DNA from: Ligustrum vulgare
Lineage: Eukaryota; Streptophyta; Magnoliopsida; Lamiales; Oleaceae
Assembly: GCA_963555705.1 (NCBI GenBank)
Contig: OY743180.1
Span: 37,852,129 to 37,916,128, forward strand
Reading direction: 5' to 3'
Length of the DNA stretch: 64,000 bases
The position numbers and the translations under genes are program-made. How positions within the stretch are numbered: the stretch's first letter is position 1; each line of letters starts with the position of its first letter. Under the pieces are notes generated by a model that saw nothing but the letters and a program-made list of their open reading frames with translations, did no database searches and was not told the origin of the DNA. Below are positions 34,502 to 46,202 of this stretch, one piece after another.

Positions 34502-34850
34502 TGTTAAGGGATAAAATCTTACATCGAGTCAAGATGAAAATATAGACCAATTTATAAAGGTTTGGACTACTCCTCTTAAAAAGGTTGATCTTTTAAGATG
34601 GACCCTCAAATCTTTACATTGTATCAGAGCCCATTAAACTCCAACGAGCAATTCGATCAGATTAAGACTCAAAAAATGAGCACACAGATTTTAAGATTGG
34701 TCTGCTCAAAAGAGCTACCATCTTGAGGTGGTATGTTAAGGGATGAAAACTCACATCGTATAAAGATGAAAATATAGATTAATTTATAAGGATTTAGACT
34801 ACTCATTTTAATAAGATTGACATTTTAAGATGGACTCCCAAATCTTTACA
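34502..34850 (+). mobile_element. TRIM (terminal-repeat retrotransposon in miniature), complete
   Basis: Two 117-bp direct repeats (34502-34618 and 34734-34850) start TGTTAAGGGAT and end ATCTTTACA. They flank 115 bp of internal sequence. The internal part begins with TGTATCAGAGCC (34620-34631), one base short of the iMet site TGGTATCAGAGCC, and ends in GAGGTGGTA before the right LTR. The target duplication ACATA is perfect (34497-34501 and 34851-34855). No coding capacity; it must use enzymes of other elements. The C(T/A)(C/T)ACATCG stretch in the LTR is typical of plant TRIMs. Confidence 0.92.
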
Positions 34851-34940
34851 ACATATAGGGCCGGGCATCATTCGGCTACGCTTCAAATTTATTACTTATA
34901 AGTTAATAAGTTGAATTTTTTTTAAAAAAAATATCATTTA

Positions 34941-35116
34941 GCATCTGTTTGATTTTACAACTTTTGGGGGGGGGGAAAGAGTTTTGGAAATCGTGTAATT
35001 AAAAAGTGGTTTGAAAAGTAAAATATTGTGAGCTTGACTTTTTGAGATGGTTGGGATTGATTACTGTAGAAAAAAGTTGTATTTTTTATGAGAAAGTTGT
35101 AGAATCAAACAAGGGC
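34941..35116. mobile_element. MITE-like element with terminal inverted repeats
   Basis: The left end GCATCTGTTTGATTTTACAAC and the inverted right end GCCCTTGTTTGATTCTACAAC match over about 21 bp with four mismatches; length about 176 bp. Flanks TTA and CTA may be a decayed 3-bp duplication, which would suggest a Tourist type; a hAT origin cannot be excluded. It contains a G9 run at about 34971-34979. Confidence 0.55.
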
Positions 35117-35224
35117 CTAAGTTGGAAATACGCAACTTAATATTTTGATAGTAAGGAAGATTTAATTTTCAAATTAAGTAACTTTTTTTAATTTTATTTA
35201 TTTATTTTAAGCTCAGCTGAACAT

Positions 35225-36413
35225 GTTGATGTTGGGAAACACAACGGGATGTTTAATAAAAAAAATTAGTTTCTTGCTATTTGGATTATCTCACCTCGTG
35301 AATTAACATGTTTTATGTATTTGACTACATCAAATAATTCTGCAAGATAATAGTTTAGAGATATTATTACACTTATTGCGTGCTTTGACAATTATCTGCA
35401 TTGTTTCTTGATCTCACCAAGTTTAAACCTTCAAGTTTTTCTTGGTGTTTTCCAACAGTGGTTATTCAAGTCTGTGATCACTTTTCTCTAGATCTAGTTT
35501 AAACTAGGATTAGAATTTTTAATAAAATAAATAAATAAATACTTTATATTTTAGTGTGTGTCCCACCCACAATAGTACTAGGGTCTGAAAAATAGTCTTA
35601 AGAGACTATTTATAACCCAACCCACTTACACTCCAAAATCCTACCAACTTTAATACTATGACACAGGCTATTTTCTGCACAACCCAAATCCAATACATGT
35701 TCTAAGCCTGTATATATGTTTGTTATTGTGAAACCACCAAGAGAACCTGATCAGGCCTAATTAAACTAAGCTCTAATAAACTAATTATGACGTGATCAAC
35801 TCTTGATGAGTCAAAATAATTTATTAATTACATCATGTCCCACTAAAGGAACGAGACTGCACTCTTAGCCTAATTGAAATTATTGAAACAATTATCAATG
35901 ATTTTATCCTTTGACGTATGGGTGTTACTTGTTACCCCCTCGATCAACTTAAATATTTGAAGTAAAGTTAAATGCCCAAAATGTCCTTCTCTGAATATTC
36001 ATAAATTCTAATGAACTCCTAACTTTTATCTGACAATTCGATGTAATTACATCAAATCATAGAATTCATCAATCACTGTCGAATTATTGAACTTCGGTTT
36101 AACTGTCCACTAGAAAAACCAGTGAGATTATAATCATACCTAAAAGGTAACATATTTCATAATACGAATATATATTCCTCATTAGTTTCCTTTAATTCCC
36201 AAAATACCAAGATATTGATCAGCAATTTAATCTCAGCCTTGATACCTCAAAAAACTTCAAGCTAGTAATCGAAGTCCATTATCCAATCATAATTAAAGTT
36301 CCACGTACAAAAGTTAAGTGAAATTAAATTTGTATGGTCAATGTCACAAATTAATTTCACATGGTCACGTTAATACAAGTAAATTTACTCGACGGGCAAA
36401 CATTATCTAATAA
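35225..36413 (-). repeat. Probable element C 3' LTR
   Basis: It begins on plus with TGTTGATGTTGGGAAACAC, i.e. the minus-strand LTR ends ...CCCAACATCAACA. It adjoins the end of the RNase H frame through a purine-rich stretch (GCAAGTGTGAGAAT on minus, about 36410-36435), which is the expected position of a copia polypurine tract. Without a second copy for comparison the boundaries are approximate. Confidence 0.5.
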
Positions 36414-36429
36414 TTCTCACACTTGCCCT

Positions 36430-36960
36430 AAAGCAAGTGAGATAAGTACACCCATATTTTTAATATGACCCTCAAAACATTTAGCTAGTAAGCTTTTGGT
36501 AAAAGGGTCTGCAAGATTTATTGCTGATGCTATCTTATACATTGTCACATCTCCCCATTGAACAATTTCTCTAATCGAGTGGTGTTTACGTTCAACGTGT
36601 TTTCCACGCCAATGGCTGCAGGGCTATTTTGCATTTACCACTGCTCCACTGTTATCATAGTATAGAATAATAGGCTGAGATGCAGATGGAATCACTTCAG
36701 GGCCCAATATGAATTTTTTTAGCCATATTGCCTCTTTGACTTCTTCACAAGCTGCCACATATTTCGCCTCCACGGTGGAATCAGCAATGCATGATTGCTT
36801 GATACTCCTCCAAACAATGGCACCACTACCCAGTGTGAACATTGATCCAAATGTGGATTTTCGGGAATCTCGATTAGCTTGAAAATCAATGTAACTTGAT
36901 GGCACCAAATCTAGAGCTGAATAAACCAGCATATAATCTCGATTTTTTGCGAAGATACTT
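36430..36960 (-). pseudogene. Element C RNase H domain
   Basis: The minus strand reads RDYMLVYSALDL, then IDFQANRDSRKSTFGSMFTL, IKQSCIADSTVEAKYVAACE, AIWLKKFILG, ILYYDNSGAVVNAK and, after a stop, a C-terminal tail (KHVERKHHSIREIVQWGDV, ADPFTKSL). These are classic copia RNase H signatures. The join to RT upstream is broken by the solo LTR at 36978-39680. Confidence 0.9.
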
Positions 36961-36977
36961 GAGTATATGTTTACAGT

Positions 36978-39680
36978 TGTAACACCCCAAGTTTAAAATC
37001 TTAAACCTAGGCATGTTAACTTCATTTCACTTTAAATGCGGAAATAAAACATTTCAAACACTAAGATTTTCATTTTTTTCTATTATAAAATTCTACAAAA
37101 ATTTTGGCAGAGTTTCATCTATAAATTGGACTTAACCAACCTGTTGAAGGACCTCATAACCAACATAATAATTTAATTCATCAAACACAACCCATTCAAC
37201 ATCCAACATTCTACCATAATTCAAAATCAATCCCAAACTCCTCAACATGAATAAATTTAAACCATGAGTTCCATTGGACTAAATGGAGGATTAATAAACT
37301 ACTAAATAGATAAATGACTCATCAAAACTAAATCCAATAAATAATTTAAATTAATGAACTAATAAAAAATATAACTAAAACATTTATGTAAATCTCAATT
37401 CAAGCTTTATTTAAAAATGAGTAATCGTGGTACTGTGCGAGTCTGGCACCAAATGCTCTATCCTCAAATCGTCTAGTTTTCATCACCTGAAATATAAGGG
37501 AGGATTGGGGTGAGCTAAAACTCAGTAAGTAAACTTTATCCACGTGATGCATGCCCATGACATGAAATGCTTTTAAAAGATTGCAATATATATCCCCATT
37601 TACTTTAATTTTTCAAAACTTTCAACTTTTCAAACTTCCATTCAAACATTTGCTTCATTTACATCATGAACTCACTTGGTGTCTCTTCTAGTCAATCAGA
37701 TAACAGTGGGGAATTTTTATTTGGAACCAGATCACATTTACTGGTAAAATCGCAGAGCGGTTAATATTTATTCTACCGCAAAGAGGCTCATTACATTCGG
37801 GTACGCCGATCCCCCGCTCCCCATTTCCCACTTACATCTTTCATGACGTAGAAGTACACCCATTCTTTCTTAAAATCTTGGGATACATAATTTTGACAAA
37901 GTTGCACCTTTACACATTTTCTTTCATTTAAAAACATTCGACTTCCCAATTTCAATGTCAATGCAATGACATGATAACATGCATGCTTGAACATTCCTTA
38001 AATAACACATACTTGCATATCGTAAACCCAAAGCACCAAAAATATGTAAATAACACGAAGGTCACTTAAGCAAACTAATCCCACATTAACTTTCAACTTT
38101 GATGAAAATAAGGGAAGTTTACTTGCTTGACGTCCATCGTTATCTGGATTTGAAAGTGGAGGAGCCTCGGCTTCCTGTGACGTCAATGTACCAAAATCTT
38201 AGTTGTGTCCATTCATTTAGTAAAATATACTTTTAGTACAAAATTACATTTAAAACTCCTATATGAGGTTGAGACTTCCATGTGACTTACAATTCAAAAC
38301 AAATGGGATCTTAAGCTATGTCAAATACAGACCATACTACATTTGGAATAAGAGATTAACTTCAATGACAAAAAAAATTGAAATCTAACTTATCAAATTA
38401 CTCAAAAGGTCAAAGCTATGGAATATTCATCAAAACTTAAATTTCACAAAGAGAATTCAAATTAGCTTTCTAACTATTCATAAATTTGAAAATCACTATT
38501 TATTCAAACTTTACCAGAACAGTAAACTAAATTACAAATTTCATAAATTTTGAAAATCTAAAAATAGCAACTATAAGTCAAAAATATACATTAAAATTTA
38601 ATTAAAACACCTCATTACCTGAAATCCTAAATTTGAAAATTTCAATTTAGAATAACATTAAACCAATAGAGAATCCATTAAACAACTTCATCATTTAAAA
38701 ATTTGAATTTTCTACAAAATGGTCGTCAACTAAACCAACTTAATCTATAATTTCATAATCTACTAATTAACTACAAAATCTTAAAGTTAATACAACCATT
38801 TATATAATTCTCCCCAAATTTGCAAAATTATAATTTCTAACTCAAAACTAAAGTAAACAATTAAATTAAACTACTAATTAATGAATTCCGAAATTTGAAA
38901 ATTAATCTACCTGAATTTAGAAATCTAAAAATTAATCATAAACTTGCATACACACAGACACACACACCAAATCCTCAATCTAACAGTCAGGATTTGAAAT
39001 CTAACAAAATTTTGAAATCTGAAAATCTACACATGTACATACATTCAACATATACACCAACATTGAAATCAAAATATGCTTTTGTGTTTTCGTGTGTGGC
39101 AGTGTGTTCACGCATGTGTGAACACTGCATGCAAACCCGTGTGCGCCTGCGAGAGGGAGGGGGATGAAGAGTGTTACCATGGGTGTGGCTGACGAGGTGT
39201 TGGTGATCACCGGTGAGGGGCTGGGAGAGGGTGAGGGGCGGCGGTTTTGATTGAGGGAGAGAGAGCCAAGGTGAGAGAGAGAGAGTCTTGTATAGGGGGT
39301 AGGGTTATAATTTGAAACTTTCGAAAAATTACGATTTAGTCCCTCAATTCTCTTAAGTTCTGAAATCAAGTGCAACACTTTCTATAAATTACAAAAAATG
39401 CATAAAAACTTTATCTCCAATTTCAATGAATGAAATTCATGCCATTTACAAATTAATAAAAATAGAATTTTGCAACTTAACAAATAAAATAAACAATTAG
39501 TCATAGAAAGAGTTTATAAAATTCTTATTGTACATTGATCGAGACGGCGTCCAAGTCCTTCCACTGCAAAATAATTCAAACTTTAAACAATAATATTATC
39601 AATTAAATAATTCATAATGGCATAAACAGAATAATTACGTGAATTTTAAGGAATACGTAAAAAGAAAAAGCTGTATTACA
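36978..39680 (-). repeat. Solo LTR-like insertion (2.7 kb) between copia RT and RNase H
   Basis: On minus it runs TGTAATACAGC...GGGGTGTTACA. It interrupts the copia coding sequence between GAGCATTGGACTGATGT (EHWTD) and CATATACTCAAGTATCTTCG (HILKYLR). Flanking 5-mers ACAGT and ACATC (plus strand) could be one duplication with two changes. A truncated relative lies at 25263-26913. The minus strand has a CT/GA tract and GC-rich block at 39200-39290, about 400 bp from its start, probably the transcription start region. No coding capacity is recognised; the ORFs at 37791-38186 and 38895-39378 lack motifs. Confidence 0.72.
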
Positions 39681-39685
39681 ACATC

Positions 39686-40640
39686 AGTCCAATGCTCTGA
39701 TCCATGATTTACTAATATCTAATGACAATCCCAATAGCATAACAGATATATGGGCTGGTACACAACATAACATAAATGAGACTTCCTATAATCAAGGCAT
39801 AAGGAACATGTTTCATATGTTCCACTTCATTAGGAGTCTTAGAACAATGATCTTGTGACAAGTGAATTCCATGTCTGAAAGGCATTTGACCATTCTTGAA
39901 ATTTTGCATAGCAAATCTCACCATAATCTTGTCTATATGTGAAGCTTGAGATAGTGCAATTCTCTTGTTCTTTCTATCTCGAAGGATCTGGATTCCTAGA
40001 ATATAATTGACTTCTCCTAAGTCCTTCATATAAAGTTGTTGTACCAAAAAGTTTTTAATTGATGTTAATGTTCCTACATCATTCTCAATTAGTAGGATGT
40101 CATCTACATAAAATATGAGAAAAATTACCTGGTTGTCTTTAATTTTCTTTTAGACACACAAGGCTCCTCAGGATTCTGATCAATATTGTAAATCGTAAAA
40201 TCTTGATTAAACTTGATATTCTGATCAAAATTGTAAGTCTTAACAACTTAATTAAACATGATATTCTAGGACCCAGACACCTATTTTAAGTCCATAAATA
40301 GACCTCTACAGTTTGCATACTTTACGCTCTTGACCTTTTTAGATAAAAGCATATGGTTGCATCATAAGATGCTTTCATCTAGATTCTCATTAAGGAATGC
40401 GGTCTTGACATCCATTTTCCACAACTCATAATAAAAATGAGCTGCAATGGATAACAGGATCCGAATAGACTTAGCATAGCCACAGGTGAGAAGGTTTCCT
40501 CATAGTCAATACCTTCTCGTTTGGTGAAGCCCTTAGCAACTAGTCTAGCTTTAAAGGTCTCCACCTTTTTGTCTACCCCTCTTTTTCTCTTGTAGACCCA
40601 GTTGCACCTTATGGGGTTTTCCCCCATTAGGTGCGTCTAC
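39686..40640 (-). pseudogene. Element C reverse transcriptase
   Basis: N-terminal part: [20 protein letters not shown] and [20 protein letters not shown] near 40440-40600. Catalytic part: FYVDDILLIENDVG near 40095. Then LYMKDLGEVNYILGIQI, HIDKIMVRFAMQNFKNG and YALIIGSLIYVMLCTSPYIC near 39730-40050. The piece between 40140 and 40380 is degraded. Frames shift several times, so no functional enzyme can be made. Confidence 0.9.
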
Positions 40641-41319
40641 AAGATCCCAAACAGAGTGATGATACATGAATTTCATTTATGAGTCCATGGCACTCCTCTA
40701 ATGGTTAGCGTCTACATTCTCCACTGTTTCTTTATATGAGGTAGGATCCTCCTCTTATTGAGTGTAGATTTCCTCGAAAGACTCTCCATAGAGCAAGTAC
40801 CTGGAGGGTGGTCTATTGACTCTCACTACGTCTACGCTGAAGAGGTTCCTAGTTGATTAGAATTTGTAATTGTTCTATCACTGTCTCTCTGGTATAAAGT
40901 TCTTCATTTCCAACTTTATACCATATGGTGATGGAATGGTGATTTGATTCTCCTCCAAGTTAGGTGCTAGTGAGCTAGTAGACATGGTAGGTGTAACCTC
41001 CATCTATCTCTCACTGCATTCAGGTATCGTAACTGGTAGGTTCATCATGCAAATTTCTGGAGTTGATGAATTGGGAACATTTTCCTTCATTTCCTCTAAA
41101 AGAACCTTGCTCTTAGATTCACGTTCTTCTATGCACATGTCCTCTAAGAAAGTTGCGTTTGTACATGCAAAAACATTTTTATCTTGAGGACTATAGAAGT
41201 AATATTTTCTGGTTCCCTTTGGATATCCTACAAAGATGCATATTTGTGACCTTGATTCCATCTTATCCATCTTTCCCTTAAGCACATGTGCAAGACATAC
41301 CAATATCTGTATATGTCCC
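40641..41319 (-). pseudogene. Element C integrase C-terminus and linker
   Basis: The 41004-41303 frame reads VCLAHVLKGKMDKMESRSQI, CIFVGYPKGTRKYYFYSPQD and NVFACTNATFLEDM, the usual copia segment after the integrase core. The rest to 40640 is degraded linker. The frame is cut at 41319 by the hAT-type MITE. Confidence 0.85.
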
Positions 41320-41748
41320 TAGGGATGATAAAATGGTTCTTCCGCTCAAACCACTCTCGCTTGGCTCAGAAAAAGCTCAACTCGCGACTCTAGATTTTGA
41401 GCCAAAGCTCAAGCTGAATTTCTAGGAACAGACTTTAGCTCGGCTCATCTAGAGCCAAAAAAGGCCCACCAAAAAGCTTAAGCCTTGAAATTCAACTGTA
41501 GGCTAGGCTCAGCTCGTTGAATATATACATTTCAAATAAAAAAAGTATGGATTTTTGTTATAGAAATAAAATAAAATGTAAAAGCTAGGGACTAGTCCCT
41601 GTTCGACTCGAAAAATTTCTAGCTTAAAGCTCAAGCCGAGCCTTATTTTTGAGGATGAACTTTGGCTCGACTCGAGCCAAAAAAATCGCCCCTGAAAGCT
41701 CGAGCTTTGAGCTTCAGCTCGACTCGACTCGACTCATTGCCATGCCTA
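41320..41748. mobile_element. hAT-type non-autonomous element rich in GCTCGAG-like repeats
   Basis: Starts TAGGGATGATAAAATGG and ends, inverted, TAGGCATGGCAATGAG. It is flanked by an 8-bp target duplication TATGTCCC / TATGTGCC (one mismatch) at 41312-41319 and 41749-41756. An 8-bp duplication and TAGGG-type ends point to hAT. The interior has many copies of GCTCGA/CTCGACTCGAGC on both strands. It interrupts copia integrase: the frame ending ...LWNG, KPNLAHI resumes on the other side. Confidence 0.78.
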
Positions 41749-41756
41749 TATGTGCC

Positions 41757-41887
41757 AAATTAGGCTTTCACCCATTCCACAATTTCAGGGGTATCTTAGG
41801 GAAAGATTTAGATGGTACCATATTAATTAAGTAAATTGCAGTTTGTAGAGCATATCCCCCGAAAGGATGTGGTAAGAGTTGAGAAGC
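41757..41887 (-). pseudogene. Element C integrase fragment between the MITE and D
   Basis: The minus strand reads GGYALQTAIYLINMVPSKSF then PKIPLKLWNG, the standard copia integrase segment. Upstream sequence is 15.4 kb away beyond D (57333), where the frame ends ...LLDMVRSMLAS. The CTAGC target duplication marks the cut. Confidence 0.85.
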
Positions 41888-41892
41888 CTAGC

Positions 41893-43415
41893 CGTTACTT
41901 TATTTTGCAACGCAAAATATACCTGCAAGTGTACGAATCATGAAATGTAATAAAGTGGATCTAAGGGTCCGAGTTATTTTTCCGCGAGGACTGCTATTAA
42001 TTATCGAAATTGTTAGTTCCTAACTTTATTTGAACAATAGAAAAGAGTTTTTGAAATTTAAACTAAGATTTATACTAAAGAAATAAATTGTGAATTTTTT
42101 TTATTTTTAAAATGATTGTAAAAGAGTTGGTATTCACGATTTCACTTAACAAATTAAATTAAATCCAACTCTAGTTTTATTTCCTAATAATTCAATCGGT
42201 TGAATTCACTAATGTACATTGAGATTCCTCTCTCGGGTTTAAATTAATTCTACCTAAATAAGTCAACTATATATCTCTATAGAGGGTCCGAATTATTCCT
42301 TATCTAGATGCATAGAACACAAGAATTCACACACGATTGTAATAACAACAAAAGTATATTTCTATCTCTTGTTCAATTACCATATTTTATTCCTCAGTCT
42401 AGTTTGTTAGCTCATGTCTCAGATTATGAAAACAAACCACGAAATCATGAATTAGTGGCCAATTAACTCATGCATTAAACTCAAAATGAAATCAATACAT
42501 GCAACGAATAAGTAAAATAATGGAGTTTGGAATTAAAATAATAAAGTTAGGCTATATCATTCATCCCAACATAAGAATTTAGTTACACATCATAATTAAA
42601 TAACAAAAACAATAAAAATAGGCGTTCATTGAAAATAACATAAAGGAAAGAAAAGCTTGCACCAAGATTTAATTCTTCATGTAATCTTCAAGTTTCTCCC
42701 TTTGCTTTACTTCAATCACCCGAGAATTTGACGTTGAAATTTGAATTTTTTATTGTTCTTAGGCGAGACAAAAGTCTGGAATTCGTGCTTCATGAGTTAT
42801 ATATAGGTTTTGGAGAAACCTAATGGAATAAGGAAGAAACCCTATTGAGAATCGTGCAAAACCCTAGAATTATAGCCCAGTCAGAAAGTTGCTCAATTGC
42901 ACAAGCACAAAACCTTGCGGCCGTACGGTTGAATGAAAACTACTTCTGACCATTTAATGTGGGCTTGTGAAGCCCCGTAGTATGATGTCGCGAGGCCGAG
43001 AAATTACAACTTCTAGTGCAATTTCCAACTTTAAATATGTTTAAGTAGGTCCCCCAATCTTTATTTGTACTCCAAGTCCGTCCACTTTCAATTAGAGCAT
43101 TTTGGTCCTTGTACTTTAGAATATTCCCAGTTAGCTCGTTTCAACTTTTAGCTTCTTAATTAGGTCTTCCAAATCTTGATTTCTTCACTTTATCACCATG
43201 CATGTTTCCCAATTGATCTCAACATCTCCCGAATGTGCATTTTAACTTCAATTAGTCATCCAATTGTTCATTAACTCCCTCAATTTGCTTCTTTTTCTTT
43301 ATTTTGGAACTTAATCTGAAATGTGAACAAATAAATACAAATTAAGTAGAATTTATTCTAAAAGGAAAATATAATATCCAAATTTTGGCAATAAGTGTAT
43401 GAAATACACTGATCA
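41893..43415 (-). repeat. Element D 3' LTR (left copy)
   Basis: Homologous to 52951-53116 joined to 56198-57327. The first base is C where the other copy has T (CGTTACTTT versus TGTTCACTTT). A minus-strand TATATATAA box lies at 42798-42805. CpG palindrome-like sites are centred near 42897, 42920, 42972 and 42995, i.e. two pairs about 23 bp wide and 75 bp apart. Confidence 0.88.
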
Positions 43416-46202
43416 AATACATCCAAACTAGAATTATTGTTCGTCCTCAAACAAACTAGACCAAAAATAAAATTCAAAAGAAAACAAATTATAGAATAAA
43501 TTTAAAGTTAATTTGCCCATCATATGTCTCAAAATTTGTATCAAACATACACTTTTACAAAAGAAAGCCAAACAACACACTAAAATTATTTTTTACTTAT
43601 CCAATGATCAATTTTTCATGTGTGTGTGTGAATAGCCAAAATTAAATGCATACTCATATCAAGACATATCAACATAGTGTGGCTAAAGATTGCATAAGCC
43701 CAGACCCCTGGTGGTAAGACAATGCTTTTCTTTTAATATATTGCATCTCTCAAGTGTGATCACTTCCTTATGCTTTTCTCTTAAATCTCGAGGTTCCTTC
43801 TACTTTTGTGGTTTTTAAACATCAATCATTGCATTTTTCCATACAAATTGATCAGATTTGGCTAAGACTGCCTAAAAAGATTGACGGTAAGGAGTTCCCT
43901 ATTCTATGCCTTTAGTTCCCTATTGACAGTAAAGAGTTCCCTATTCCATACAAATTGATCAGATTTGGCTAAGTCTACCTAAAAAGATTGACGGTAAGGA
44001 GTTCCCTATTCCATGCCTTTAGTTTTCAAAGTCCTAATCTCAAAGCTTATAGCATGCACTTTGTTTTACTCTTTATGGATGACATTTTTTTCCTTTTTTT
44101 CTTTTGTGCCCTTGTCTCTTACCCATCTTTATGCAATATCTTTCTTATTTGCTTTCTCTGTGACCCCTATAGCGAGTTTTGGGTAGGTGACTCTCAAGCC
44201 AGACAACTTTAGGGATCCAGGTTTAGAGAGCCCCTCAGACTTAATTACTCGAGATACAAAGGCTACAATGAAAAGTAAAAGATGTTTTCATGTCTTATGT
44301 GTAAGTCCTCCCTCCTTTAAGATTTCTAGTTAACCCATGAAGCGAGCATCAAGCTGATAGCTTCCAATTCAGATGAATTTAGGGTACCAAGATTTAACAC
44401 CCTTAAAAGCTCAATTGTTCTAGTAAAAAAGACTACGAAGAGTAGAATATGACTTATTTATTGAGTAGCTAGTGCTGGCTTATACTCATTGACCAAGCCC
44501 TCTTAGACCAAAGCTACATTTCAGTAACTTCATACCTTCAAAATTTTAAGCCTACCTTCACCAATCTTTCCACCCCAAATTGCTCTTAAGCAAGTTTAGA
44601 TTATAAGTTCAAAGGTTAGGATGTTTATAGATCTAAGGTTAGGAATCTTAGAGTCAAACCTAGGTCGAAAAGTTTAAATTTTGCCCCATGTGTGCTGAAT
44701 AAATCTCTCCACAAGTAATAATTCAATTCGGCTATGTACTTAGATTTGAAAAAGTCTAACATGGATAAGTAATAAGAAAAACAGTTAAGTACAAATGGTG
44801 TCCAAAATTCCAACTAAAGCACACATTCAATACAAACTATATCATAGCCAATAAACAAATCAACTAAATGTTTTTGAATTTTTTGAATTTTACTTTTTCC
44901 CTATATATCCCAATAATAATCGAATGAATGCATAGAATGAATATGAATGAATGAGCTTTCCCACCCATAAACTAGAAAGAAATATTGCCCTCAATGTTTG
45001 TCAAATAGATGTAAATATGAAAAACAAGACATTATAGAGAGGGTACTAGTACTTCCTAGGTGTATAGGAGGTGTTTCATCACCTTGAAGCTTTTCTTTCA
45101 TGTTATTTGGATGATTTTGACCCTTTCCTTGCATTTCCCAGCTTGGTTCAAGGTGTTTTGAGTGGTGTGTTCCTTACAAATAAAAGATAAATAACTTTAA
45201 AAGACATAAATACCATAAAGAAACTAAGAACGTTCAATACAAGCAACCCCAAACTAAGGATAAAGCACAATCCTAAATTTTCAAACATGGTCGACCATAC
45301 ATATTCAGGCCCTAACATCACCTCAAAAAACTAGAAATTTTTCCAAGCCATCTTCTGGTATGTTAAATTTCATAACATGATCTACAACATATTAAAATTT
45401 TAAAGGATTTTGAGTTCAAAGGGTCATGAAACACTATAGAGAAGTAGGTGACATGAAGCTATTTTTAGGTGCACTGGCCCTGAAGTAGGGTAGCAATGGT
45501 GCAATCATGGTTTTCATGTGTTTTATGCTATGTGGTGAACCAATTCATGAAATAATGACATACATTCAATGATAAACATGTGATGAAGATATATGCTTGG
45601 AAGAATTTCTCAAAAACTAACAAAAGTTTCTTTGTGGCATTCCATCGAACACTTGGGATGCTTTGTGAAAATCAAAGAGTATGCATAGATTTGAAAACAT
45701 GGATTAACCCAAAATTTTTACCCAAATAAGCATAATCCTCACATCAATGACTAACCTAAACCCATACTTCAGCCCTCATGAATTCAACTATCACAAATTT
45801 ATAGGAAGTTTCAACAATTTGGATAATCTCTAAAGTAGTTGAAGAATTCATACATTTTTAGTGGATTTTGAGGTGACAAGATCAAGGTATTTGATGCAAT
45901 TTAGTGTTGATGATATGCAATAAAGACTAAGAATAAAAAATGAGGTGATTTGGGGAGAGAAAACAGTTTTATTATGTTATAAGTTGAATGAATGAATGAA
46001 GTATTAAATTCTGCCGTATATGCCCAGAATATACCTACGCGGCCTCATAGGAAAAAGGGCTTGTGGCCATCGGTTGTTCCGGCAAAGGGTCAAAATATTC
46101 CTTTTTTTAATTTCAAATTCCTTTTTAATCCTGAATCACTTCATTATCCGTGCTATACTTTATATACTTTACCAAACATTATCTTCATGATCTAAACTCA
46201 TA
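43416..46202 (-). other. Element D internal 3' region, non-coding on its sense strand
   Basis: Starts with the complement of the polypurine tract (CATCCAAACTAG). A 107-bp unit (TACAAATTGATCAGATTTGG and following) is tandemly duplicated at about 43838-44025. The stretch 44281-44345 is the undisturbed counterpart of the A1 target site in A. Sites near 46030-46075 (ACGCGGCCTCAT, TTGTGGCCATCGG) are relatives of the CpG palindromes. No pol. Confidence 0.6.
43988..44212 (+). CDS. Small antisense ORF near the D 3' LTR
   Basis: 74 codons, antisense to D, with a strongly hydrophobic centre (DDIFFLFFFCALVSYPS, NIFLICFLC) that could be a membrane segment, ending EFWVGDSQARQL-stop. It is the longest of the three related frames (A: 2021-2113, B: 28959-29165). 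Compared with A over about 30 codons, roughly half of the differences fall at third codon positions. No family is recognised; expression is unknown. Confidence 0.35.
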   Translation: MTVRSSLFHAFSFQSPNLKAYSMHFVLLFMDDIFFLFFFCALVSYPSLCNIFLICFLCDPYSEFWVGDSQARQL

